Below, piece by piece: positions 24,301 through 36,124 of a stretch of 64,000 nucleotides of DNA (position 1 is the stretch's first letter; every line of letters begins with the position of its first letter). The position numbers and the translations under genes are program-made. The stretch comes from Blakeslea trispora (taxonomy: Eukaryota > Mucoromycota > Mucoromycetes > Mucorales > Choanephoraceae). The stretch lies in contig JAIWNE010000060.1 in NCBI GenBank assembly GCA_025331445.1, positions 1 through 64,000 of the forward strand. The letters are read 5' to 3'. The notes beneath the pieces were generated by a model, which did not search any database, was not told the DNA's origin, and was given only the letters and a program-made list of their open reading frames with translations.

Positions 24301-26891
24301 AGCATCTACTTCAACTAGACTGCCCTGATTCAACTGTTGTTCGCAGCTCCTAATAAGGTTAAAAATAGAGCACATGGGAACGATCATTGCCTTCTTCTTT
24401 TTGATTTCAGGATTATGAATGACTTCGTAAAACTTGACTGCAATTTGATCATTCTAACATGATGGGTAAGTCAAAGAAATAAATGACATATTCGTACAAC
24501 CTACTTCTCCATCCAAACCCATCTGTAATTCAGGTATCAACTTGGTATACTGACTTTTAGCAGATTGATCAATGTATTCTACAGCATCTGAAGTAGCTAC
24601 TACATAAAACTCTGTAAAGTCAGAAGCCATGTTCTCCTTCACCCATGCAATAAAACGTTCATCCATCTCTTCCTCTGCAAACATATGAGCTAGTTCATCA
24701 TACACTAGAGCAATGCAATGCGGATACTCCTTTGAATAGCGCAAGGCTAATTCAAGTAGATTGGTTGCTTGACGAAGTAAAGGATGACGCATAGCATTGG
24801 CGTATGATTTTACAGTAGATTGTGTGCTTGATCCCGCAGACTGATCCGGACGATAATCTTCACATAGCTTTCGAGAGCCTAGCACTTTAACAGAACATAG
24901 ACTAGCAATGATGCCGATGTTCTTGTATTTCTCTCGAGGATTGGATAGCTGCTTTCGAATGACAATCTGAATGTCCGACCATAAGTTAGCAGAGCCATCA
25001 GAGGCATTGCCTGTAGTTAAGGCTAACAGACTGAAAATGTCAAATAAGGTGCGAATTTGATAGACATTCAGGTTGTCGAGATAATCAAGAATGCCCTTAA
25101 CAAACACGCTGTAGACAGCCACCTTAGATACATTGTGTTTGACAAGCTTCAACAGCACATTCAAAGCTACATTCATCTCTGCCTCAATGCCACTACCAAT
25201 ATGCGTCACTAAAGCATCAATGATTTCCTGTCGATAGTATACATCTGCAGACTTAAAACTGGTAATATATAGTGTACTGGCACAAGGAGACAACAAATGA
25301 TTTTGTTGAGAAGAACGTAGTATGCTTTCAGACAAGGAAAGGATTGTGTTCCAATAACTAAATCTGTGTCAGCTATCTTGATGCTCATGTGCCAATTGTT
25401 CTCTCGCACTTTCTCTCTTATTTACCCTGATAGCCCGTCTGCATGACAACTAATGGTCTCTTGAATCAATGATGCTGTAATTTGATCTTGTGTGATCTTC
25501 TTTTTGATGATAGCTTCTGCCTTCTTTTTCATTGAGGTGATGGAATGCAAGATCAGCAATACCATGATATCCACAACTTTGTGTTCTCGCTTTATCGCCA
25601 TTTAGATCAATCATTCTCACTCATTCTTGTGTATACTTACTTGAGATTCTAAGGCAACAATAGACCGAAGCCAAGCATCACATACAAATTTATGAAACTG
25701 CAAACCTAATTTAATGGATTCTAATATCAATGCCTCCGGTACTTGTTTTGTTTGTTGTTTTGTTTGCTGTTGTTGCAGTTTGCCCAAGGATCTAAAGTCA
25801 AGCTTCTGACGGATTCCATAGACTACCATATCAATGGTTGCTGGTGTGACTGTCTGGAGCAAGAACTTTACAATGATCGCCAAATCATCCATCTCTGCTG
25901 ACTCTAGTCTTTCAAGTACTGTTTCACGAACATCATCTAGACTTTCGGAGTGTAATGTCAAGTTAGATAGGGCATCAAGAATGGGCACAGTCAGCTCTGA
26001 ACTGTCGTCCATCAGCTCTTTTAGATAGACTACAATTGGCTGTCAAAAATCAATAAGAAACATATGCAGCCAGGTTTTGCTCAATCTTACTTACTTTATG
26101 TTCAGAGTCGTTTACAATGTCAGGCAAAGAAGTAATTATTTCACATTGAATAACAGTAGGTGTTATCTGAATGATCTATCCAACACAAGGTGGTTAGAAT
26201 TGATGCGTTGGATTTTGCTTATAAAGCCATTTACTTCAATCAGTTTCCCGGTCAATTCTTCAGGTTGAGTGATATAATCCAACCAACGTAACTGATGTAA
26301 AATCAGACGAGCCGTGCATGAACTTGAATGACTAAATAGCACACAAATCAGTTTGACGTGATTCTCACGTAATCTCAATTTCTCTGTCTCTCTCATACTC
26401 AAAGACATACTCTGTTTCTAATTCATCATAAAACTCAGGTAGACGTTCAAGTAAATAAGTAATTAAATGTGATTGAATAGCATCGATAGCAAGCAATGTC
26501 TTGAATAAGCTCTCTGAATTTGAAGTGCTATAGATGGCATGTCAATCGACTGTTATTTTCACTATCTGTCAAACTAAATACCGAGACGTCTTGGGCACAT
26601 TTTCAGAGAGAGAGGAAGGTAGTAAGAATTTGCGAAACACAGCAACATCTTCTGTATAGGCCTGTAAATCTTCAATGAACTGGTCTATCAAATCTGCTTG
26701 ACTGCGCAATTTATTTCCCAGCTTCCTGCGAAATAAAACAGGCTCTACATCTAAACAATAACCATCAGCTATTCATGTTCAATTATGCACTGTGTGTGTG
26801 CTTTCCGTTTTTTTTTAAGCTATTTACCAAACACAGGTATAGTTGTGTCTAGTTTGCAGCCTGCTTCTACAATCAGTTGTTCGGTTGACAT
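21322..26891 (-). CDS. FANCD2: FANCD2, Fanconi anaemia DNA-crosslink repair protein
   Basis: Twenty exons (26891-26828, 26750-26582, 26527-26411, 26331-26235, 26175-26095, 26039-25641, 25589-25426, 25357-24505, 24453-24197, 24135-23823, 23755-23693, 23612-23439, 23351-23286, 23223-23200, 23131-22757, 22693-22532, 22480-22187, 22128-21984, 21906-21860, 21783-21322) keep frame and give 1441 aa; human FANCD2 is about 1450. Diagnostic segments include LTVPILDALSNL, VFVKGILDYLDN, VIRKQLSNPREKYKNIGIIA, LFYTINWFRELLNAF and KHRDMRGAEISSQ. The Lys matching human K561, the monoubiquitination site, is K509 (codon 24922-24924, KYKNIGII). After the helical solenoid comes a 150-residue tail with acidic runs and KRKRR-type basic clusters. 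With FANCI it forms a ubiquitinated clamp at stalled forks. The N-terminus is shorter than in animals. It is divergent from the dehydratase gene with 170 bp between starts. Confidence 0.95.
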
Positions 26892-27061
26892 TAAAGAAGT
26901 AAAAAAAAAAAAGAAAGGTGGAAAAGACACTCGCGTCTTTTTTTTTGTTGTTATTGTATTGGTCTCAAGCGCGTCTTTTTTCAAATCCAGATACGCGTTT
27001 TATTTAAGGCTTGACCCTTTTTTTTCGATTCATGTCTTGATCTACTTTGTAATTCTTTACA
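26892..27061. promoter_or_regulatory. Short bidirectional promoter region
   Basis: Only 170 bp separate the FANCD2 start (minus) and the dehydratase start (plus). It holds an A-rich run (26901-26915), a T-run (26938-26947) and pyrimidine tracts, but no TATA box I can defend. Joint promoter activity is inferred from spacing. Confidence 0.45.
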
Positions 27062-28632
27062 ATGGATGACACCTCTGAAGATGAAGTCCAAGGTTTCTCA
27101 AATATACAAAATCTTCACGTACAAACACCCTTGATACACTCGCCCAAATTGAGTATCAAATTAGACTGGTAAGAGAGAATGTCTTTACGTTTTTATATAG
27201 GTCATAACCTAAAGCTTCTTCTTCTTTCTCTCTTTCTTTTTTCTCAGTAATATATATTTCAAGTTGGAAAGCATTCAGCCTTCTGGCTCAGTGAAAATGA
27301 GGTAAGTATGCCTTGTTGTGACGAATAGAGCAAGAAGTTGACAAAAAAAAAAGAGGTGTAGGCAATTTCTGTTTCAAAGCAGTGGAGGCCAGGGGTACTG
27401 ATATTTATTTGATATCAGGCTCAGGCCTTAATACTGTATTGGCTGTTGCTTACAGTGCTAGGCAATTAAATGTAAATGCTATCATTGTGCTGCCTAAAGA
27501 GACACCGAATACTATATGTGATGCTGTTAGATTAGAGGGAGCGCAGGTGATCTTATTTGGTGAAGATTGGGTTGCAGCAGAATCGCATGCTAGGAAATTA
27601 GTGAAAAGAAACGGGTAAAAAGAAGAAAACTACAAAAGCAAATAGCGAAGGAACAATTCATAATACTTGTAATCCAAACATAGCGTATATGTACCCTCTG
27701 CAGATCATGAATCTATCTGGGAAGGACATTCGAGTATTGTATACGAATTGAAAGCACAACTAGAAGACCGTCCTCCAGCAGCCATCATCTGTCCTGTAGG
27801 AGGAGGTGGATTGTTGAATGGCGTGATAATGGGACTACAGGAAATTGGATGGAAACAAGTCCCTGTGATTGCAGTAGAGACGCACGGAAGTAATGCGTTT
27901 CAGGCATCTGTGGTAGCAGGCAAATTGGTGTCTTTATCAAAAATAACCACTATCGCCTCTGGCTTGGCTTCTGCCTCAGTGTGTCGAAAGTCGCTTGAAC
28001 TCAGTCTGATGCATCCGGTGGTCCCTTTTGCAGTTAGCGATGCCATGGCTGCTGATGCTGTTCGACTATTTGCAGGTAAATTATACATTTGAGAATAGTG
28101 AGTCTAGTATTGATGGCCAATAACAACAACAATAGAGGACAATAAAGTGATAGTAGAGGCTGCATCGGGAGCTGGTTTATCTCTTTGTTATACTCAAATC
28201 ATTCGAGACATCTTGCCCTCTCTAGAACAAGAATGCGACGTAATTGTGTTAGTAACAGGAGGATCTGATATCAGCTTAAATCAGTTGGACGAATATCGCA
28301 AAAAATACTTTAGGCCACCTGTCATCGTCAAGAGCGGAGGCGAAGTCTTTCTAAAGATGGATGACAAATTGACACATATGACACAGCAGTTAGATGTCAA
28401 TGACCCATTAGGTATCTCAAATGATACTTTAGCCAAGATCAGCACGGTCCAAAAGTCAGTTCGATCCTCACAACCTAAACATAAGAAACAAGAACAGCAA
28501 AAAGAACAGGTTCCACAAGATCCAAATACCGGTACACCCATGGAAGAGCTGTTTCATAGTACTCAAGAAGAAGATGAAGATATGTCTTCTTTGACACCTG
28601 CCAGCCATGTAAAGACACCCATCCCTCTATAG
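27062..28632 (+). CDS. PLP-dependent L-serine/L-threonine dehydratase with C-terminal extension
   Basis: Five exons (27062-27168, 27248-27301, 27354-27614, 27684-28075, 28136-28632) give 436 aa. This fold-type II enzyme has the PLP lysine motif PSGSVKMRG (Lys52) and the phosphate-binding loop PVGGGGLLNG (Gly180-183). Other family blocks are SGSGLNTVLAVAYSARQLN (substrate loop, usually SSGN-A), VYVPSADHESIWEGHSS and VLVTGGSDISLNQL. It should deaminate serine or threonine to pyruvate or 2-oxobutyrate in the cytosol or mitochondrion. The canonical Asn of SxGN is placed in SGSGLN. The exon 3 acceptor was taken as AAAG at 27353 because it restores MRGVGNF. About 95 residues of K/Q/E-rich tail follow the catalytic fold, longer than in yeast Cha1-type enzymes. 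Confidence 0.88.
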
Positions 28633-28979
28633 ACTGTTTTGCGCGCACCTTACCATATTTCAGCCCATTTTATCATAATATAAAAATTAGAAAAAATAAA
28701 AACACAGATTTTAAGCAAAAGCATAAAATAAACAAAAGAAAGAGAGAAAGAGCCTTGTGATATTGAATGGCGGTTGGGGTTTTGATGTTGACACTGGGAT
28801 CAAAAGCTCATATAGAGCACTGCTCTTAGATCATCGAAAAGGAAAACGGTTCTGTAACATTAATACTCACAACACTTGCCGGATAATAGTTTATCATTTA
28901 ATGAAAGGGGGGGAAATAAATGTCTTGTACCTGAAACGTAATTATAGCTCAGACATTAAATCTCAACTGTTGCATAATA
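28633..28979. other. Intergenic 3' flank
   Basis: Between the dehydratase and the Tc1/mariner-like element. The TA at 28978-28979 is the left target-site copy. Confidence 0.6.
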
Positions 28980-30500
28980 CAGTCGACAAAAAAAGGTTGG
29001 CCCAATAAAAATAATAATTGGTCAGTTTGAAATGAAAATGGGTCACCAATACAGAAATGTAATGAAGATTGACTGAACTCTCTCTTCTTTTTCTTTTCTT
29101 AAATTCTTTTATATTGCTTAACATGAAAGAAGAATACAATTTTGACAGTGAGACAGTACCTGTGATGATACAATCATATATGGGCTGGGAAGAGACTGCA
29201 ACAGTAAATGCAGCACAAAAAGAAGCTAAGAGGAAGACCAAACCTCACTCCAAAGAGCCCTCCCTTGATGTAATGAAGAAGGAAAGGGGATCATACATTA
29301 CCAAGAACGAAGTAAAGGTAGTCAATTTGATCAATTTATTGCAAGAGTTCGAGAATATGCCTACCAGTGAGGCGAGTAAAAAGGTAAAGCTCTCCAAGTC
29401 AACAGCTGCTCGTAAACTCAAGCAGTGGAATCGAATGACAAGCGAAATAGCTGAAAAAGGATTCCCTGATTCTATCGCAGTCAAAGAAGGAAAGGAACGA
29501 ACCGCAATACTCAAAGACAAACATACTGTATTTATCTTTGAGCTACTAGCTAATGAGCCAACATTGACAGTTGTAGCTGTTACAGACCACCTGTCAAAAG
29601 AACGTAGAGATATACAGATCACCCCCAGATCAGTGGAGAGTCACATGAAGAAGAAGTGTCGCCTAACCTACAAGCGTATCATTCCTAGATATTATGGCAG
29701 AAACACGGATGAAACTGTTGCCAAAAGACGAGGTGCGGCAGCATACTGGGTTAGCCTGAACATAGACTTTATGAATAAATGTGTATGCTTGGATGAAGCT
29801 GGCTTTAACAAGAGTATGCATCGCTCATATGGATGATCTGAGGCTGGAACACCTTGCAAAATCGGTGTTCAAACGAAGGGAGCAAATGTCAGCATCTTGG
29901 GTGCTACTTGTAGAAACAGCTTAATCATATTATCCAGAAAAGAAGTTGTGCTTAGTGCTAGGAGTAGAAAATGAACTCAAACTGGTGAGAGACCTCAGAC
30001 CCCCTCCAAGAGGAAAGGTACTACTAGCAGTGACTTCCTTGAATACATAGAGCAAGTCCTCATGACACTGGATGCGGTTAACATGAGCTAGAAATATCTA
30101 GTTCTTGACAATGAATCCATTCACAAGGCTGCACTTATTGAAGATTGGGTTGGGCAACGTGGTTATAAAATTCTCTTTTTGCCACCTTATTCTCACTTTT
30201 TAAATCCGATAGAAAAGTTTTGGTCCAAGCTGAAGACTGTTGTAAATAACAATCCTTCTTCCGTCAGGCAGAATGAAAAAATCTCTGATCGTATTCGCAA
30301 CGCATAGCTTCACATCAGCAGAGAAGATTGCGATAATTAGATAAAGCATTCTTTGACGTTCTGGCAGAGATGTTTGAGTCGTGAAGAAGGGTTATAAGAA
30401 ACAAGATAAATAAGCATGCATCACATTTCTTTGTTGGTGACCCATTTTCATTTCAAACTGGCCAATTTTTTTTATTGGACCAACCTTTTTTCGTCGACTG
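28980..30500 (+). mobile_element. Tc1/mariner-superfamily transposon, defective
   Basis: The left end starts CAGTCGACAAAAAAAGGTTG and the right end is its near-complement, ending CGTCGACTG at 30500. The inverted repeats run about 85 bp (28980-29064 and about 30416-30500) with few mismatches and include the shared block GAAATGAAAATGGGTCACCA. TA dinucleotides flank both ends (28978-28979, 30501-30502), the target duplication of Tc1/mariner elements. The 1521-bp body holds one transposase frame on the plus strand that has several stops. Close similarity of the ends suggests fairly recent arrival, and the broken frame suggests dependence on another copy. Confidence 0.92.
29123..30385 (+). pseudogene. 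Tc1/mariner-type DDE transposase, interrupted by stops
   Basis: The frame starts MKEEYNFDSETVPVMIQSYM and is open to a TGA at 29834-29836, where Trp is expected (SYG-stop-SEAGTP). The same frame then continues through further stops at about 29970, 30090 and 30305. An N-terminal helix-turn-helix is seen (SEASKKVKLSKSTAARKLKQ). The catalytic motifs are recognisable: first Asp in VCLDEAGFNKS (about 29785), second in YLVLDNESIHKAAL (about 30100), third acid in YSHFLNPIEKFWSKLK (about 30200). All three acids survive, so only the stops inactivate it. It lies within the 28980-30500 inverted repeats. Confidence 0.88.
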
Positions 30501-30502
30501 TA

Positions 30503-31180
30503 AAAGAGTTTTCACAAAAAAAAAGAAGACAAGTAATGGACCAATTCTTATACACTATATTATCAAATACCCTTAATTTTTTTTTGGAAAGTTCTTAGAA
30601 GGGATTTGTTGCTTTCACTTTACTCGTTTCAATGGTACTCAAGAGAAAAAGTCAAAGTTCGCATACAAAACGAACTAGAAGATCAAGTCAGAGTAATTTC
30701 TTTCTATGGCTGATAGATTGCTTGATTGTTTGTTTGATCTTTGTATAGATTAGTCTGGGCCTTGTTTTATATCAATGGACATCCTGGTTCTTTGTTTGAC
30801 AGTACAAAAAGACCAAATCCCCATTATTAGCACGAAAAGAGAAGATATTGACACTGATTGCAAATCAACAGCCATAAGCTATTGTCTTTAAAGTTGTTTG
30901 ATTTCTCTGCACTCTTCTTTTTTATAGCTCTCATTCGAAATTTAAACAATTTCTTTGAATCATAAATTGATTCGAATCTGTATATTGTGTTGAAGCCAAG
31001 TTCTCTTTTTAGCAGTGAGGTATAGGGATCCCACCAAGGAGAACAAAAGAAGTACTGCGAATTGATAGCTCTGTTTCATGAAAAGATAACCAAATACCTT
31101 CAATTCAAAAACATAACATTTGAGAGCCATACTCTTTCTGAAAGAGGCTGCGAAAAACGGCACACCCGTAGTAGTTTCCT
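30503..31180. other. Intergenic, no gene seen
   Basis: AT-rich with no supported ORF. It includes the downstream part of the truncated repeat-family reading frame described next. Confidence 0.45.
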
Positions 31181-31377
31181 TGTTATTGATAATTAGAGTT
31201 GCTTTGTCTTTGACATTAACCTTTTCAGTAGACATAATAAAAGAGATATAAGAAGCAGAGTAGTAAGAACAGTAAGCTAAAAACAGTAAGCTAAGAACAG
31301 TAAAGAAATAAAGAGAAGAGGGAGTAAATAGCACTCAATCATGCATTCTATATCAACTTTTGTACGCAAAAATAAAT
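30960..31377 (-). pseudogene. Truncated copy of the repeat-family gene found at 52 kb
   Basis: On the minus strand the frame from 31237 reads MSTEKVNVKDKATLIINNKE. The 52-kb gene starts MSTKITKLTVKDKATLTMNN. The leader DNA upstream is also shared (31181-31377 matches 51999-52175, including the AAGAGATAT-AGAAG-AGAGTAGTAAGA stretch and TATCAACTTTT). After about 20 codons the two diverge, and this copy has none of the later exons, such as the PD-(D/E)XK core. It appears to be a 5' fragment of a dispersed gene or element. Confidence 0.6.
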
Positions 31378-32226
31378 TGTTACACCCAAGATACTAAAAC
31401 AGTCTGTCAGTCAGTCGAAACAAGTTAATTGGTTACACAGGAAAGGCCTACGCTGCATATTTCTTTACCAGCATGTTCCTCTTTTGAAGGCTTTTGATCC
31501 CAATAATTTTAGCTCATATGTATGAATATAGCTTTCTTTTTTTAGCATTTGGCTCTAGTTCGACTGGTTGGTAGCAAGGTAATTCTCTGTGAGAAAGAAA
31601 GAAAAAGAAACAACGCGTAACTGTGTTTGTCATTTGTTAACTCTTTAAGCCGATATCGCTGTTCCACAGTTTTTAGTAACCCATATGCTGTCATAACGCC
31701 CATCAACATAGAAGTTTGTCTACCGAATGGTACTCATTTGAGTACAATGTCAAAGTATCAATTTCTTTTCAAAAATCAATGTTGCTTTATTTGCAACAAA
31801 TTGTTGATCTTTCTTGCCTTTCTTTTTCAGTCTCTTAAATTGAGTCAAAAAGTATACTACTGCTTAATTGTATGATGATTGTATGACTAATGTTTTCATT
31901 GATTGTATAGTTCTCCTTTCTTTTGGCCAGTCTTTTGTTTTATGTAGATCATTACTCCAAAGAGTATTAAGTTTCTTGCGATCTCCTCTGGTTTTTGGAA
32001 CAAAAGATGAATCCGGATCAATTTTTCCTTACTGATTCCTCCAACGCTGCCCAGTACGGTCATTGATACTGTATTTTCTTGTTATAGGTGCAATTTTTTT
32101 TTGATGCTCTGGTCAACATGTGAAGAATGAAGTTCATTCTATCATTTTCTGAATCGACTGTATTAATTAAATATCCGAGATTGCAAAGTATGAATTTAAA
32201 GTTTAACTTTTTTTTCAATTCGTTTT

Positions 32227-32449
32227 TTTTATCGTTTCCAATTCAAAGTTACTGCTATTATCAGCATAAAAGAAACAATGTGTTGCTATTCTTCTTTCGC
32301 GTCTTTAAGAAAACTAGTTACAAATAAAAAAGAACACTTTTATTTCAATCATCCGAGTTGTGTAACAGGCGAAACAAAAAAAAAAATAGCAACAAATTGC
32401 AGAATCAAAGAGAAAGGAAGGGCACAGTTTTTTTTTTATTCTTGTATGA
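32227..32449 (+). repeat. Dispersed repeat, copy A
   Basis: About 200 bp nearly identical to 52835-53031. Both share TATCGTTTCCAATTCAAAG, TCTTTAAGAAAACTAGTTAC and AGAGAAAGGAAGGGCACAG. Copy A has an extra 25-nt A-rich insert (about 32369-32394). In both places it lies 0.7-0.9 kb upstream of a MST-VKDKATL reading frame on the opposite strand, so it may be a conserved upstream block or the far end of the same mobile unit. Confidence 0.8.
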
Positions 32450-33353
32450 CACATATGTGTAACTTTGAGGAAACAAGTGCGAAAGTCTTGCTGATTCAAT
32501 TAATTTTTCAAGAGAAAAAAAGATCGATCGTCGATTGTAGACTTTTTTTCTTTGCCCTAATTGACATCTCCTTTCTTAGTTCTTTTTTTATTTACTCGAA
32601 GCCTGCCACACACGTGTACTAAAACGAATTGTTTTCTTCTTTCATAATGCGCCTGAGCCCTCCTCCCCCTCTAAAAGGATTTACTCCTCATAGTATAAAC
32701 ATTTGGGGGGGAATTACCAAAAATAATCACATTGTTGTCTCCAGCAAAATAAATAATAATAGTAAAAAAAAACGCACAAACCCTATCAACTTATGTTAAC
32801 GATCGAATTATAAATGATTCTGTCCTACCATATTCAAGCGAATTTCATTGTTCAGTCTAAACTTGCTTCACTTGTCTTTAAAAAAAACTTGTTTAAAAGA
32901 CAACAATCATTTGTTTCATTTCTTTCTTTTTTTTTTTTTTTAATATCCTAATTGTCCCCCCAAAAATGTTTATTTTAAAAAATAAAAAAATAAAAAAAGG
33001 AGGGAAAACAGAATTACAGTTGAGGAGTCTGGTGTTGCCTTTTATAGGTTTGGACCATTTTGCATATTAAATGCAGTTTTTGCCATCAAAAGTTTCATTT
33101 CTAATCTCTTTCTCTCTCTCTTTTATTTTTTGCTTGGTTATCTTCCTTCTTTTATTTGTATATCAAACATTTACTGATAAAGCCAAGTTATAGTTTCAAT
33201 TTAAAAAAAAACATTACCAAAAAAAACTCTATTAGCCTTTTTCTTCTTTTTTTTTTTCGTTTTCTTCATTGAAATCATTTCACTTTAAAAGAGGAACTTG
33301 ACAGCAATTGAATCACAAAGAAAGAAATCACCTTCATCTTCAACTTTTGAATT
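32450..33353. other. Intergenic, 5' region of C2H2 gene
   Basis: Homopolymer-rich (T and A runs at 32924-32942, 32977-33000, 33245-33258) with pyrimidine tracts typical of Mucorales promoters. No gene seen. Confidence 0.5.
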
Positions 33354-34586
33354 ATGGAAATACTTGAATTGATCGATAATGAGCCTCAACTGGGTGAGCG
33401 CAAAGCACATCCATGTACCATTCCTGGATGTACTAAATCGTTTGGTAAGAGCCTCGATTCGCCACAAATAAGAGAGAGCGAGCATGTTTGTTGACATTGA
33501 ATTGTGTTAGGCAGACGCTCTGACTTGGCCAGGCACGTCAGAATCCACACTAATGAAAGGTAACTCCGCACACACTTTTAGAAGTTCTCCCTATAGATTG
33601 TCTAACCTTCCTTTACTAGACCATATGTGTGTCACGAGCCAAAATGTGGAAAAGGCTTCATTCAGGTATACTTGATTGGAAACATTTGCAAAAAAAAAAA
33701 AGATAACAATGTGTTTAACGGTTTTTTTTTGCTTTCTTTTTCTTCACAAGTAGCTCTCAGCATTGAAGGTTCATTTACGAACACATTCAGGTGAAAGACC
33801 TCATCAATGCGAATATGAAGATTGTGGGAAATCTTTTGGAGATAGTAGTTCACTAGCTAGACACAGGTAAATATAAGAGGGCAAAGATTTGCTTAAAAAA
33901 GATAAAGAGCCGGCAGACTGATAAATAATAAAAGACGCATTCATACAGGAAAACGACCCTACAAATGTAGTTTCGATGGATGCAACAAGCACTTTGCTAG
34001 GAAAGTGATTATGGCAAAACATCAGCGACAAGCTCATGATGCAAACAGTAAACGATCTTCATTACAATGGAGGCCATTAAATGAAGTACTACTATCAGGC
34101 AAAAAGAAGAAGAACAATGGAAGAAAACTGTGTTGGAGACCACTGGACGAAGTACTACAAGATGGTACATTGCTTCAACAAAAATTAAATAGGACCAAAG
34201 AAACCGAGGAAGATGATGAAGAAGAAGACTCGAAACAACACTATGGATCGCATGCTTTTATAAATACGTCACCTACTTCACCTGTTCCTTCTGAGCAGAG
34301 TTCAACTACATTAGACGAGGATGCGATTTATAGTCCTATTGATTTCCAGTCGCCTACACAACCTTCCTCTCCTTCTCATCATCCGTCTTTGTTAAAACCA
34401 AATGATCATTGGTATCCACTTCCTTCATTCAGTTTTCTTCCTTTTCTTCCTGCTCCTCAACCTCAGCATGATCAGCACAATCCAACTCAACAATGGCTGC
34501 CACCTCTATGCAAGGAACCATCTTACTATCAATCCTTTCGAGTCAATACTATCTTTCTGAACTGTCAGCCTTATGATTTTGTTTAA
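33354..34586 (+). CDS. C2H2 zinc-finger transcription factor (four fingers)
   Basis: Five exons (33354-33444, 33511-33559, 33620-33665, 33754-33866, 33935-34586) give 316 aa. Four tandem fingers occupy roughly residues 20-142: CTIPGC then HVRIH, CHEPKC then HLRTH, CEYEDC then HRRIH, CSFDGC then HQRQAH. Standard TGEKP-like linkers join them (TNERPYV, SGERPHQ, TGKRPYK). Introns cut within the fingers. The C-terminal half repeats a short motif twice ([10 protein letters not shown] and [13 protein letters not shown]), then has an acidic stretch (EEDDEEEDS) and a Pro/Ser/His-rich region. It should be a sequence-specific nuclear regulator; targets are unknown. The duplicated W-R-P-L-x-E-V-L motif is unfamiliar to me. 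Confidence 0.9.
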
Positions 34587-36124
34587 CAATATTGCGTTCT
34601 CTCGTTGATCCTTACCCATTTTACTCTCATTTGTCTTTCATCTTCTTCTCTCATTTCACATACCTTTTTTGTTTCTATCTCGAATTAATTTGCGCGCGCT
34701 TTTTTTTTTTTTGTCTATGTATATTCTTCCTCCTTCCCCTCTTTTTTTTTTCACCCACCTCCTATTTATGTATGATATCACTCTTGCTCTCGTTTTCAAT
34801 TATGCCTAAATTTATCTTGATCTACATTCTTTTAAATCCTCAATATAACTATGCGTATTACAACGACAATAACAAAAAAAAAAAAAAACCAAAGACCACT
34901 CTCTTGGGTTTGCATTTAAAGTAGCACAGATCATTTGGTTACAAATTTAGTAACCAAACGACCTGTCAAATCGTATGCAAGCAAGGTTTCCTTCTCTCTT
35001 TTTAAGCGTTGTACCTGCATTATTAAATTTAAAGTTATGCTTAAAATGAGAACAAAGACACATGTACTTAAAGAGTCACGCTGCAGACTTTTACTAGTGA
35101 CACACACACACATTCAGAGTATGCATCTTATTTGCATTAAAAGTCGACTCTGTAGGCTACTTGACAAATACGCAAGGAAAGTTGAATGAATCAAATCTAT
35201 ATGAATTATGTTGTTTTCTGCTTAGCATGAGGGGACGATTGTTTTTTTTGAATTTATAAAATTAAACTCGGTTGATACTAAGAGTGTAAGGCGGCCTTAC
35301 TTTTAGCACTTTACAGACGAAAAAGGAAAAGGGGGTTTGCAGACTGCTTATGTAATAAGCAGTAAAGCAGATCTATACTACTAGTCGCCTAAAAAATTGT
35401 TTTCCTTTTTTTGTATCTCCTTATAGCTTGACCAACTCCGTTAAGCTGAAACTGCTTCTAATTTCAAAAGAAAGACGTTCAATCAACATGTTGCTATTGC
35501 TAATATTATAGTAATAAATAGAAATAAATTTGAGCCTAATTAAGCCAAAAAAACATGCATTCATTTGGTCTTGCTAAATTTTTGCAGCTACCTTATTTAT
35601 GCTAATTTACTCTTTGTTTTCTAGTATGCTGTTATACTGCTTGTTATTGTTGAATACTTCTTGCACTCTTGGAGACTTTTAAAAGGAGACATCTTGCCTT
35701 GTTTTTCTTTTTTACAGTTTAATACAGAGTGTCTTTATGTTTACTCTTTTGAAATGCTTGCTGATTGAATCAAGCCTTTTAGAGAAAGAAAAGAAATATT
35801 TCCAGCTCTGTTTATTCCTTTTTCGCTTTTGGTAATCAAGAGGTTTTTGGTCGGTTTCTTTTCCTTTACGATTGATATAGCGCATCATAATGAACAGTGT
35901 TGCAATTTGATTGTGTACAATAGATGGATAGGCCTAAAAAAAGATTTTATCACTACCAAGATATATGCACAAAAATTGCTCCCTCCTTATTTCTCCTTTG
36001 TCACCTGCCCTCCTTAAACAAAGACAAATCATCATTGTTTTGTCTTTTTCTTTCTTTCTTTTAATTTTCTTTTTTATTGCCAAAGTTACTTGCCGTTTTG
36101 TACTTTACAAAAAGGAAATCAGAC
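34587..36124. other. Intergenic, no gene seen
   Basis: Pyrimidine-rich 3' region of the C2H2 gene (34590-34800), then AT-rich DNA. Frames here are low-complexity translations and are not supported. Confidence 0.5.

Noticed and set aside
26785..27069. Plus-strand ORF of 94 codons over the FANCD2 5' end
   Set aside because: It overlaps FANCD2 exon 1 and the divergent promoter, and translates to low-complexity sequence.
28963..29241. Minus-strand ORF over the left inverted repeat at 29 kb
   Set aside because: It lies over the inverted repeat and the start of the transposase on the other strand, with no domain.
34592..34924. ORF of 110 codons rich in Phe/Leu/Ser
   Set aside because: Translation of a pyrimidine-rich 3' UTR, with no motif.
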